Below are positions 10,375-21,970 of a stretch of DNA of 64,000 nt, piece after piece. This stretch comes from Paramecium sonneborni (taxonomy: Eukaryota; Ciliophora; Oligohymenophorea; Peniculida; Parameciidae), in NCBI GenBank assembly GCA_905182985.1, contig CAJJDN010000043.1, forward strand, positions 471,451-535,450. Reading direction: 5' to 3'. Each line of letters begins with the position of its first letter. Positions within the stretch are counted from its first letter, which is position 1. The position numbers and the translations under genes were made by a program. The notes beneath the pieces are model-generated. The model was not told the origin of the DNA, ran no database searches, and worked only from the letters and a program-made list of their open reading frames with translations.

Positions 10375-13300
10375 ATGCTGTCACATTTTTTAACATTGGA
10401 ATATAGCATACCTAAACTCTTCTAATGGCTCCTTATTATTTATTCAATTGTCTAATCAATTTCATACTCATTTTACTACTAATATACTTAAGATGAATAA
10501 CTTAGACATAGTCTTACTAAAATTACACTCATAACAAGGCTATACTTATACATTCAAAATTAAAATATAAAGTCAGCGTTATTTTGGCTACTTGTCATTA
10601 TACAAAATTTAATTTTTCTTATTGCTTGTTGCGCTGCTTATAAAAATCAATATACATTAGGGAATTTATCATTTTGGACCAGATTCATTTCAATTCTCTT
10701 TTCTTTTTATATCTATTATTTTTCAACTGCTTTTTTTCCTCTTATTTTTGAAATTTGCCTTTTTAATTCAAATGATCTAGCATAATTTTGTATTTCCATC
10801 TTTATAATGATTCAAACTCTAATTATTATGATTTTAGGAGAACTTGTATTTAGAAGAGGATTAGTACTAAAATCAACTTCTTAGTTATATATTAATATGA
10901 CAACATACTCATATATAATTAAAATTCTCAAATTAATGTAAATCATATTTTTTTTTTATTTACATTCACAATTTCTCTCATAAGTCATTTAATGTATAAT
11001 TAATATCTTAATATAATTATGCTTTATTGCAGAATAGATTAAAGTTAAAGTTTATGCTTAAAAAATCTATTCAAGAACTATTATTATTTTTAGTTCAATT
11101 GGATTAGTACTTTCTTTTGATGTTCTCTTAACCCAATAGACTAATAATAATAATTACTGGATATTAATTTGCATAATTGTAATCAGAATCTTGATGTTTT
11201 TTGAAGAATTTAAATTTGATAAAATATCTAATTATGAAGTTAATGAACTAAAATATCTTTTTTCTTTTCTAGATTTAAGCAATCCTGAAAAAACTGTTAC
11301 TAGACTTCAAATTTTCATATTATTTAAAAGCCATTTTTAAAGTTGTGATAAAAAGTAAATTTGTTACTGTACAAAATATCAAAATGATTATTATCTAGCA
11401 CTAATTAAAATTATAGAAAGTAGAATTGAGGAAAAACTACACGGAAAAATTGAAATATCTAGGGATTTAATTTGCACTGATTATGCTTAAATTTTGTTTA
11501 GAAGTTAATAATATGTTAAAGCCTAATAACATATAACCAAATTTTTAGCAAAAGAAACTTTTAATTATGAAAAAAACTAAAACCCATTATCAACAATTAC
11601 TATATTCTTATTAGAATTTTTAAAGGCAGAAGTTTTAAATTAAGTAGTAATTTAAATAACTGAAAAAATATTTATCTCAAATCAAAATAATAAATTAATT
11701 AATGAATCATTAAAGTCATTTGTACTAAATGAAAATTCTGATTCTTTAATAATATCCAATTTAAAAAAAATAATTCAAACGAAAATTTAATTCTATTATA
11801 ATTTTGTTGAACATTAAAATAATTATTTTGGAAATGTAAATTATGCACTCTAATTTATAAATTAAATTTAACAGTTTAAGGATACTCTGTTAAATAGATA
11901 TAATCAGTTTCCAAGTATTTATAAATAATAAATTTAGCAAGCAGTAATTAAAATATATTGAAGTATTTTTCTCTACATATTCTAAATGATTATATTGATT
12001 CATTTAATATAAATAGAGGGAAAGCTTTTGAAGATGATAAGTTCAATTAATTTTCTGGACAAATGTATCATAAAATATTTGGTATAAATCCTGCTTATTT
12101 TATAACTGAACTAAATTCTGAATTAGATGTAATAATAACTAAGAAATCTTAAAGAGCATAATCTTTATTAGATTAATGGAAAATTTAATAATATGAATAA
12201 AAATATCATTAAAATACTGAGTTGAATACTTACTTGCCTGAATACGTATTATAGAAACATAGTAGTTTAATAGAAAAGTTCTTAAGTGATGGGAGAAATA
12301 AGTATTATTAACAGTAAAATTTATCATTTTTTAAATAATCAGATCAGGTAATGATGCCTATATAGATAATGATAAGTATGAATTAAACAAATTATGATAA
12401 ATTTTCTTTCCTTACATTTTTTTATGAATCACTTGATTATAGATCATATATAGTTGTAGATAAACATTTAGAGATTTTGAATATAAGTTCAAATATTCAA
12501 GAAAGTTTATTTTAAGGGGAAAATAAAGTTCATTCAAATTGTGTAACAAAATTAATTCCAAATTTTTAATAATTAGTATCTACACATTAACATTAATTTT
12601 ATAATTAAGAAATAAAGTTAATAAAAGAATATCATCATTAAAAAGTAGCATGTTCTTTTACTGGTAATATTAAGATAGAGAGAAAATTTGAAAATTAATA
12701 CAAATGTTATTTTGTTGAATTAGATAATATAAGAGCGATTTCAAAGAAGTTTAAAGATGAGAATTCAACTTTATATATGGCTTCATTGACTCAATTTCCT
12801 GGTTCAACTTAGAAAATAATGAATATAAATAGTGAATTTAACAATTCAGAAGAAAAGTTGATTCCTTATATTGATATTGAGAATCATTATCCAATTCCAG
12901 AGAATTCTTTATGTATAATATAATAAGAACATCATAGATAAACAATAAATTAAACTGATACAAATTTAGTTTGTACTTTATAGATGGTTGAAATGGGAAA
13001 GAGTAATAATGTATTTGAACCATTATCTTAGAAACGATTATTACACAGTTCTAAATATTCAAATGATGAGGATATGAAAAAATAAGTAAATAAGATTGTT
13101 GAAGAAGATGAATTTTTAGAAATAGGATCAACATCATCAGTTTCTGCAATTAGAAGATCTAAATATTATAAGAAATTTGAGATAATAACAATATTAATGA
13201 AATCAAAGAGATAATCATAGAAAATAATAAAAATGAATAAATTCATATGTTTATATACATGTGTAATATTATTAGGATTGATAATAGTAAGATATATTAT

Positions 13301-15006
13301 ATATAATTAATTAGTAAATATTATTGATTGAAAACTTATAAAAATTTGTAGAGGACATAAAAACATTATCAATAAGGTATGATGTAGTAGAGCCATACGA
13401 ATCATTTTATGTATCTAGATTTTCTTAGGTTAATTATAGAGAGTAATTAAGTGGAGGACATATTAATGCTAGTTTATATGCTCAATTAACTAAATATCCT
13501 TTTTCTACTTTTAATTTAATGTATGATCATTTGAGAGACAGCATGTATAGTGTATTAGAAAGAAGAGAGATTGATTAATTATCAGAGAATGAATATATTA
13601 CTATATATTTTCTAAATACTTCATATGTTGGATATACAAAGAATGTAACAATAAGATCATTAGCTAATATATTGATGAATTATTAATATGATTTTAAGTT
13701 AGGATTAACAATAAGAAGTGTTGCATTTGATAGTCCATTCTTTTATTTTACAAGTAAGAATTATCTTATAATAAAACATACATTTGATGGTTTAAATAAA
13801 ATAGTTCTAGATGCTACTTTATAAAGATCTACTTTAGAAAGAGAGAAATGGTTATCAGTATTATTACCATTTATTGTTACAAGTTTATTATTATGTTTAA
13901 TAATAATTAATAGTTATAGAGAATATAATTAAATAATGAATTCAATATTTTAATATTTAATGGATTTAGATTAATAGATATTAGATGATGAAAAAAAGAG
14001 ACTTTAAAAACATTTAAGCATAGTTTCAAATGAATTAGAGAAAGTGAAAAGATTTGAATTTGATATTGATGTAATTGATATTGAACTTGATGAGTGTAAT
14101 AATTAATTAAATAGAAATAACACAAAAAGAGAAGGTAAAAGATTTAAAATTACTAATAATTATCTAAGATTAACAACATTTATTGGTTTAATACATTTTC
14201 TTTTATTCTTTACATTTTATATGGTTATATATTTAATTATTGAAAGATACTTTGAGAAATATGATTAAACTGCTATAATATATTAAAGAATTAGTGATTT
14301 AGGAGTTGATATTCCTACAATATATGCTTAAAGAGAGGTATTATATAGGAGAACCTTAAGATACTTTTTTTTAACAACTGCTGAAATAGATGGAGTATAT
14401 GATGTATTTTTTTAGGCATATAACAAAGTTGAAGAATATTCTTAATTAAGTATTGATTTAAGTTCGAATGAATATTTATTTGATGAAAATGCTGTAAATT
14501 TCTATTAAAGTATAACAACTGGAAATTTATGTGAATTTTAAACAGATAAATTTAAAGAACTTTCAAATTCTACTTGTGGATTAGCAATGAATGGTAATTT
14601 ATTAAAAGGTTTATCTTAAATATTACCATATATTTTATATACTTTAAAGACTTAATAATATGAAAGTAAAAACTTTACAATTTTACCAACAAATACAAGA
14701 TTAGAATTAGAGGGAGCTACAATAATAGGTAATGTAATGTCAACAGTCATATCTTAACTATATGATAATTTATTGATTTCATGTCTAAAGTTAATGAATT
14801 ACACTTAGATTCCATGTATAATGTTTCTTGTATTTCAATTTATTTGCATATCAATTTATATTGTTATTATTAATTAGAAACATTAATCACAATTTCAATC
14901 AATTAAACAATCAATATTTTTATTTCCAAGATAGACTTTAATATTTGATGATTAATTTTATAGGAATTTTAGATCAATAATAAAAGATGAAGGAATTTAA
15001 TAATGA
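10375..15006 (+). CDS. Large polytopic membrane protein with PAS-like region (TmcB-like)
   Basis: The ATG is at 10375-10377 and the TGA at 15004-15006. Two introns, 11944-11963 (20 nt) and 13287-13314 (28 nt), give 1527 residues. About the first 330 residues hold eight or so hydrophobic segments (for example WLLVIIQNLIFLIACCAAY). A long soluble region follows, in which YESLDYRSYIVVDKHLEILN (about residues 675-700) looks like a PAS core. Single membrane spans then occur near 950, 1140, 1255 and 1465. This layout matches the large ciliate and Dictyostelium family often named tiny macrocysts protein B (TmcB). Its function is poorly known and a sensory or channel-like role has been suggested only by domain type. 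The two unusually short introns were located by frame continuity. Confidence 0.75.
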
Positions 15007-15074
15007 TAATATAATTATATTATATTATTTATAATAAATTTTACTTGTGATATAATTTAACTAAAATTAATTAT

Positions 15075-16422
15075 ATGTATAAATTACTTCTAGTGATTAT
15101 TTAATTGTTACACTTGTGTTTAACAGATGAATTACTGTCAGTTCATATAATGTGGAGACATGGAGCTAGAAATCCATATTTTTGTAATTTCGGTTGCGAT
15201 GATAAAATGAAATAATCTTTATCTGAATTAACACCTGTAGGAATGAGATAACATTATGTATTAGGATAATGGTTAAGAAAATAATATATTGATACAGGAT
15301 TTCTAGATCCTATATTCAATGAAAATTAAATATATATAGAGAGTAGTAATACAAATAGGTACATTTTAGAATATAATTTTAAGAACAATTATGAGTGCTT
15401 ATAGTAATTTATAAGGAATGTATCCATTAGGTCCTATAGTTCCAGAAATCTCAACAGATTTGTTATTACCTCCTATGATAAATGTAAAAACACCAGATGG
15501 AATACAAAATTATGCATTACCTAATAGGATTTAAGTAATTCCTATTCATAGTATTCAAGAAGATTTAGATTATATTATGTATATGTATTGTCCTAAATTA
15601 TGGGATAATGGTGCTTATAATTAACATACTGATGTTTATTATGATATTAACAATCGTTCTTAAGAGTTAATAAAAAAATTTAATAAAGAACTTAAACAAA
15701 ATTTAACAAATATTGTAGAATTATATGAATGGAGAGATACTTTTATAAGTAATCTTTATAATGGAAGAAACAATTCGGATTAATTAACAAAAGAAATGAT
15801 GGCAGAATTAGATAAAATTGCAGGACTTGGATTTCTATTATATTATACTTAAGATTATTATTAAGCTTCTCTTTTAACAAGTGAGTTTTTTAAGACTGTT
15901 CTTGATGGTTTTGATGGTATATTGAACGGAACCTCTAAAATTAAATATCATGCATATTCTGCACATGACTCTAGTATTTATGCTTCATTATATGCATTAA
16001 ATCTAACAAATGTTGAATGTTACAATCAAAGTTATTTTGGTTAAATATAATCTAATACTACTTGCATTACTACATATCCTGATTACACTGCTAATCTTAT
16101 TTATGAATTATATAATAGTTCTACACTTGGTCCTTATATTAAAATTATGTATAATGGAACATATGTGAATGTTTGTTAAGATTAAGCATTAACTTGTTAA
16201 TACTTTAGATTTAAAAGTATTCTCAAAGGAATTTAAAAAGATTATAAAAAAGAATGTAAAATTGATGAACCTTCATAACCGATTGACTTTTAAACTCCAT
16301 GGTGGGCTATTATATTCTTTGTTCTTGTTTTAGGTTCTTGCATCTGCTCTATTTCTATGGTTGTAATTATACATTAAAAAAAATAAAGATTTGCCAGAAC
16401 GAATGATTTATATCAAATATGA
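15075..16422 (+). CDS. Histidine acid phosphatase, membrane-anchored
   Basis: The ATG is at 15075-15077, the TGA at 16420-16422 and one 25-nt intron at 15360-15384, giving 440 residues. A signal peptide (MYKLLLVIIQLLHLCLT) is followed at once by LLSVHIMWRHGARNPY, the catalytic RHGxR motif. The second active-site motif appears as SAHDSS near residue 295, where the family has HD. Cysteines and N-glycosylation sites lie in the lumenal part. A C-terminal span (IIFFVLVLGSCICSISMVVI) precedes a short basic tail, as in lysosomal acid phosphatase. The enzyme hydrolyses phosphomonoesters through a phosphohistidine and probably works in lysosomes or at the cell surface. It converges with the coiled-coil gene 30 bp downstream. 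Confidence 0.92.
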
Positions 16423-16452
16423 TTAACGTAATACATATATTTATAATAATAA

Positions 16453-17241
16453 TCATTATTTAGTTTAAAGTAATTTTGAAAATGCATCCATACTATATGA
16501 TGACATCTTTTCTTTCTCTGCTTCTAAATCTAATAACTTCTTTTCTAATTCATCCATTAATTCAATCTTATCTCTCTTTTATTACTAACAGTTATTTACT
16601 TTGTTTCTATCATTTAAAATATTCCCTTTCATTATATTTTTCTATCCAATCTTTTTATTACCCTCATTCTCTAATTACATCTCTAAATACTCAATTCTCT
16701 CTAAAGCTTCCTAGTATTTCTTCTAAATATCATCCTAATCACTCTTCTCTTTAGATGATCCTTACAGCTATGCTTATATATTATCTAACAATTTAATCCA
16801 TTAATATACTCATTACTTGTTATGCTTTATATATTTATTATTATGCTCTCTAAATTATTTGACTTTGGCCATTATAATAAAAAATCCCATTACTCATATT
16901 TTTATATTACTAATGATTTTTTAGGAATTCTCAATCCCAATTTATTTATTTGCAATTCTTCATACATTACTTAATCTAATGTATGTTAAGCATCCTCCAA
17001 AAGATAAGACAATTATTCACATGATAATTATTTTAATCCATTTCTACTCTAATCTTCATATTAACTCACTGGAACTAATTAAAATTATTGCATTCCTTCG
17101 TTCAACGGATATTTCTAAATCAATTAATCTAAACTCTATTAATTCTTATATGATTTCTCAAGAATAGAATCACATATCTCAACTTAAATTATCTCTATTA
17201 TTAATACATATTTCATCTATCAGTTGCTTTTTAGAAGCCAT
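16453..17241 (-). CDS. Coiled-coil protein, 243 aa
   Basis: The ATG is at 17239-17241 and the TGA at 16453-16455. Introns of 25 and 32 nt give 244 codons. Residues 1-150 are a mixed helical region beginning MASKKQLIDEIFEICDSILE. Residues 150-243 are strongly coiled coil (KKYQEALERIEYLEMQLENE, LMDELEKKLLDLEAEKEKM). No catalytic motif. The hydrophobic plus-strand frames across this gene are shadows. Likely cytoskeletal or basal-body related by composition, which is only a guess. Confidence 0.75.
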
Positions 17242-17881
17242 TAAATTTATCTATATATATAATTTAATTAACAACTCTATTTTATACTTATATTTAAATT
17301 AATCAATAAAGATTTATATTAGAAATACTTGATAATCATCGTATTCTAATCATTCTTTAAATTTCTATATCTCAAATCTTTTTTTCTATTCTTAAATTAT
17401 TCCAATCATTGTACATACATGATCAAAATAGATTATAAGATAGTTAAATAAAATACACAAATCCAAATTTATCATTGAGAGTCATAGTATATATTCAATA
17501 AGTTAAAGTTTTGTCGAATTTTGATTGAATTCTTTAAAAGACGATCGACTAATCAAAACAAATTTAGAAGGATTTATTTTTTGGTAATATCTTTCTAGAA
17601 TTTTGAAATTGAATATTTCAATAGAATAAATTATTCCTCAATTAAAATTGGTTTTAATATTAATATTTTATGAAATTTTAATAAAAACATATTGTTAAAT
17701 TTTTCAAGGAAAATTTGTTTTCTAATAATTAAGTAATTTAAAAGGATGTATTTAATTTTTGTTGATATGTAATGATTGATATTAACAAAATAAGTATAAG
17801 AATGGAATTCTATTAAAAGATATTAATGAAATGAAGATTATGAAAATAATATAAAAAAGTGATATATATAATATAAATAAA
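17242..17881. other. Intergenic, shared 5' region of divergent genes
   Basis: 640 bp between the divergent starts of the coiled-coil gene (minus) and the GPCR gene (plus). Very AT-rich with long T and A runs and no convincing frame. It should contain both promoters. No conserved element could be recognised. Confidence 0.4.
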
Positions 17882-18780
17882 ATGAATGATTTAATAGTTC
17901 CAATAGTGACAATAGTGTTAAGTTTAATATCAATTTTAAGTTGTGGATTTGTAATATATATTTATGGAAGATTTAGAGAGTTAAGAAATGATTAATTTAC
18001 AATAGTACTGTAGATAATTTTATTCGATCTGATATATGATATCATACTATTTAGTGATTCAATAGGATATTTATTTTTAAGGAATAGTAATTTTTAGTTG
18101 AGTGAAAAGCCTATTTTATGTTAAGCATAATCATTTTTTTCAGTTTATAGTATTCTTTCAAGCACATTTTGGACATCAATTATAATGCATAGTTTATTTT
18201 ATTGTTTAAGAGAAAATGAATAAAATGAATATATGCAATCATATTATCCAGGATTAGGGTATGGAATTCCCTTAATAATATCTTTAATGTATTTATTGTT
18301 TGTGAAAAAGACCAATAATAATTGATGCATATGGTTAATACTATCCAATGCCTCAAACAAATTGTTTTTTCGATATGTATAATGAGAATATGGAACTGTA
18401 TTTATTAATATTCTTTTATATTCCAATTTGGATGATGTTTATCTACAATATGATAGTGATAATTTTAGTGATTCGAATTATGAAAATTAATGAAATAAAA
18501 AGTAAATCATTATATTCATTATTTATGTATCCAAGTATTTTGGCAATTTGTTGGATAATTGTATAAATTATAATATAATTAGCCATCTTTGGTGAACATA
18601 TTTAATGTATAATCAATAATATGGAAAAGTATAAATTTTGGTTTGGGTAGTTTAATTGGTTTTTTTGATGCTTATTGGTATTGTTATTCAGCGTTGACAG
18701 ATAAATTGCGTTTTGTAAATGGAAAATTGAAAGTATAAATTAAAGATAGTACTGAAGAATAAGAATTACCTAAAGTTTGA
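17882..18780 (+). CDS. cAMP-receptor-type (class E) GPCR
   Basis: The ATG is at 17882-17884 and the TGA at 18778-18780. Introns at 18289-18310 and 18561-18582 (22 nt each) give 284 residues. Seven hydrophobic segments are visible. Features typical of the Dictyostelium cAR/slime-mould receptor family are SFFSVYSILSSTFWTSIIMH (TM3), an IIIDAYG-type extracellular loop with a Cys (NCFFDMYNEN), ICWIIPSLVNIF in TM6 and LGSLIGFFDAYWYCYSA in TM7. Such receptors sense small extracellular molecules; in ciliates the ligand is unknown. The cytoplasmic tail is short (about 30 residues) and Glu/Lys-rich. Intron removal was essential: without it the frame ends after TM4. Confidence 0.85.
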
Positions 18781-18813
18781 TATTATAAATATTTAAATTA
18801 TAAATTTAATCAT

Positions 18814-19128
18814 TCATTCTTTGCTTTTTCTTTATTTTTTCTTTATTTTTACTTTATTTTTATTCTTTTCCGCTATTATCACTATTCTTGTTTTTTTATC
18901 TATTCTATTAACTATTCTAGATTATTTATGTCTTGCTATTTTCTCCAATTACTTTTCATTCTTTCTTTAGTTCTTTTTTTTAATCATTCTTTAAATATTT
19001 CTTCTCTTAACTATTAATAGGCCAATTATTAAATGCTATAAAACTAAATATTCGCATAAAATCCCAATCTAATTTCATATTTTTAATCTACCTCTCTAAT
19101 CTTTCAGATTAAATTTATCCAACTCCAT
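18814..19128 (-). CDS. Small basic protein, model uncertain
   Basis: The ATG at 19126-19128 starts MELDKFNLKDQ. A 23-nt intron then leads to DWDFMRIF. A 34-nt intron carries the frame to the TGA at 18814-18816 (85 residues, Lys-rich C-terminus). Without the second intron the frame shifts at an 8-A run and a different ending, at 18879, looks equally protein-like. No domain was recognised. Part of its 5' end is repeated at 20124-20202 in the duplicated block. Existence of a gene is likely; its exact 3' end is not settled. Confidence 0.45.
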
Positions 19129-19215
19129 CAATACATAAACTATCTATTCTTGATATTAAAAATAATGCATATATATTTAAACAAATAAATTTCACTCTTT
19201 CTTATTTACTTATTT

Positions 19216-19544
19216 ATGCAAACAATAATATTAGATGATAAAAACCACATATTCTTAAACCCTATAAAGCTTTATTACTTTATTACTGATTCTGTTTAGA
19301 GCAATGATGATAACTATGTATTAAATAATGATTATTCTTAATCTCTATTCGTTATCTTTATAAAAGAAGATGGACTAATTAATAACAAAATTCCCATTAT
19401 TGATATATATGCCAGATATCCAATATTATTTAACATTATATTATTATTTTATATTAACAATTTTAAATATGTAATAATATTTATCAATTATTTATATCTT
19501 TATAGACATCAATAATCAATAATAACATCATCCTCAATAACTGA
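19216..19544 (+). CDS. Small unknown protein, 97 aa
   Basis: The ATG is at 19216-19218. A 35-nt intron (19471-19505) leads to the TGA at 19542-19544, giving 97 residues. The sequence is protein-like (DDKNHIFLNPIKLYYFITDS, KEDGLINNKIPIIDIYARYP) but matches nothing I recognise. Its 3' end overlaps the stop of the opposite-strand gene copy (19509) by 36 bp. A second identical copy lies at 20290-20618 because of the duplicated block. Confidence 0.5.
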
Positions 19545-20122
19545 ATAATCTGTAATATCCTCTCCTTCAAATAAATCATCCTAATCACCTTCTTTCTCTA
19601 ATATACAGTTTATATCATAATTATAATTTTTTGCCTTAAATAAAAACCTTTTCAATGGTACTTTATTATTATATTTATCTCTAAAAAATATAACAATAAA
19701 TTAATTTTTATATTAATCTATCTCAATTTCTAAAAAAAGTGGTATTAAAAATATTCTATAATCTAAATACTTATCTGCAATCATTTCTTAAATTATAAAA
19801 TCAATAATATCTCTAAAATCTTTATCTATTATTAAAGTATCGCAAGTATATACATCAAATTCCCTTCCACATTTACATTATAGATTTTATTAGTTATCAA
19901 ATATAAGTGAATGTTTTAAATAATTATTTATTCCATCATGTAAACAGAAAATACTTTAAATATTGACAAAGTTTTTAGGTCTAATCAAAAAGTATTTTTA
20001 AAACTTTATCCCTTAATCTTATTTTATTTTTTTTATCAATTCTCTATCCAATTTTTATTTCATTTCCTTATTTTTTCTCTATTTTTTTTCTATTATTGTT
20101 TAATCTTTCATTATTTGATCAT
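19509..20122 (-). pseudogene. Truncated duplicate of the 20583-21941 gene
   Basis: The C-terminal 204 codons of the unknown gene at 20583-21941 occur here again, from TGA (19509-19511) up to the N at 20123, where the copy stops. It is base-identical as far as I compared it. It has no start codon of its own and is most probably an assembly artefact rather than a biological truncated gene. Confidence 0.8.
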
Positions 20123-20289
20123 NATTCGCATAAAATCCCAATCTAATTTCATATTTTTAATCTACCTCTCTAATCTTTCAGATTAAATTTATCCAACTCC
20201 ATCAATACATAAACTATCTATTCTTGATATTAAAAATAATGCATATATATTTAAACAAATAAATTTCACTCTTTCTTATTTACTTATTT

Positions 20290-20618
20290 ATGCAAACAAT
20301 AATATTAGATGATAAAAACCACATATTCTTAAACCCTATAAAGCTTTATTACTTTATTACTGATTCTGTTTAGAGCAATGATGATAACTATGTATTAAAT
20401 AATGATTATTCTTAATCTCTATTCGTTATCTTTATAAAAGAAGATGGACTAATTAATAACAAAATTCCCATTATTGATATATATGCCAGATATCCAATAT
20501 TATTTAACATTATATTATTATTTTATATTAACAATTTTAAATATGTAATAATATTTATCAATTATTTATATCTTTATAGACATCAATAATCAATAATAAC
20601 ATCATCCTCAATAACTGA
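20290..20618 (+). CDS. Second copy of the 97-aa protein gene
   Basis: This is the same gene as 19216-19544, repeated within the right copy of the 1073-bp block: same ATG, 35-nt intron and TGA. If the block is an assembly duplicate, only one gene exists. Confidence 0.45.
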
Positions 20619-21941
20619 ATAATCTGTAATATCCTCTCCTTCAAATAAATCATCCTAATCACCTTCTTTCTCTAATATACAGTTTATATCATAATTATAA
20701 TTTTTTGCCTTAAATAAAAACCTTTTCAATGGTACTTTATTATTATATTTATCTCTAAAAAATATAACAATAAATTAATTTTTATATTAATCTATCTCAA
20801 TTTCTAAAAAAAGTGGTATTAAAAATATTCTATAATCTAAATACTTATCTGCAATCATTTCTTAAATTATAAAATCAATAATATCTCTAAAATCTTTATC
20901 TATTATTAAAGTATCGCAAGTATATACATCAAATTCCCTTCCACATTTACATTATAGATTTTATTAGTTATCAAATATAAGTGAATGTTTTAAATAATTA
21001 TTTATTCCATCATGTAAACAGAAAATACTTTAAATATTGACAAAGTTTTTAGGTCTAATCAAAAAGTATTTTTAAAACTTTATCCCTTAATCTTATTTTA
21101 TTTTTTTTATCAATTCTCTATCCAATTTTTATTTCATTTCCTTATTTTTTCTCTATTTTTTTTCTATTATTGTTTAATCTTTCATTATTTGATCATACTA
21201 ATAAATTTCAAACAAGTTTATATTTAACTCATTTATTTCCTTATTTGATAAAGCTTCAGAAATTAGAGCTGATTATTTATGAAATTTGTTATTCATATTT
21301 AAAAAATTCCATTAATGTTCTAATGAATCAAAATAAATTGTTTCTATTCCATTTTTTATTTAAATAATCCCAAAATTAAATTATTTTGGAAAGAGTATGA
21401 CTTCAAATTAAGCTTTTCCATAATTTTTATTATTCAAAATCTCTCTTAGTCTCCATAGCAACATAATTACATACTATTCATCAGCATCAATTTTATTTAT
21501 TTCATTTTAATATGATTGATTATATTTGAGGCTCTCCAAAAAAATTTAGAAATCACAAAATAATGGATTTAATATTAATTTATCTTTTGTAAGATTTTTG
21601 AAGGGAATAAGCATTTTTAATTTAGTAATCTAATCTTTTTAAAATTAAATTTAAAATGAAGTTGGAGTGATAAAATTATTCATTTACTTTTCAGCTTCTA
21701 GAATTTACTTTTGACAAACTATTGGTAAAATTTCATATAATCTAAAAATTATTTCTTTAGGTTAGCATTCAATATTAGTAAAGCCTTCAATCAAATTAAT
21801 ATAATTTTGATATTAATTTTTACCACAACCCTTTTGTATTATCTAAAACTAATTCTTAAATGAACAAGTGGCATTCAGGTGCTTAAGAATATCTTATTCT
21901 ATTAAATTTTGAGTATTTTTAATTATATTATTTATATTCAT
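20583..21941 (-). CDS. Unknown protein, 452 aa, possible cysteine-protease-like fold
   Basis: One uninterrupted frame from ATG (21939-21941) to TGA (20583-20585), 453 codons without introns. It contains a segment reading AQFEVILFPKQFNFGIIQIK followed by TIYFDSLEHQWN. This weakly recalls the region of Ulp1/SENP proteases where a HW...V.I...YDSL pattern occurs. The catalytic His, Asp and Cys are not convincingly in place, so I do not assign that function. Later come NLQCKCGREFDVYTC, with a CxC pair, and an acidic C-terminus (EDITDYSVIEDDV). The start lies 30 bp from the stop of the kinase gene on the same strand. Its 3' half is duplicated at 19509-20122. Confidence 0.7.
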
Positions 21942-21970
21942 TCAATAAGTATACATAATTAATATTATTT

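Larger units (their letters stand above)
19050..21196. repeat. Direct duplication, 1073 bp twice, joined by one N
   Basis: The block 19050-20122 (starting attcgcataaaatccc, ending ttatttgatcat) recurs as 20124-21196. The two copies touch on either side of a single N at 20123. The right copy continues naturally into the rest of the unknown gene and the left copy continues naturally leftwards. This is exactly what two overlapping contig ends would give if they were scaffolded without merging. A true tandem duplication is possible but less likely given the N. Confidence 0.9.

Noticed and set aside
16979..17167. Plus-strand 62-codon frame
   Set aside because: Shadow of the minus-strand coiled-coil gene, which is continuous here after a 25-nt intron.
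19050..21196. Duplication considered as a transposon or tandem gene duplication
   Set aside because: No terminal repeats, no transposase, a single N at the junction, and gene structures that are complete only once fit an assembly overlap better.
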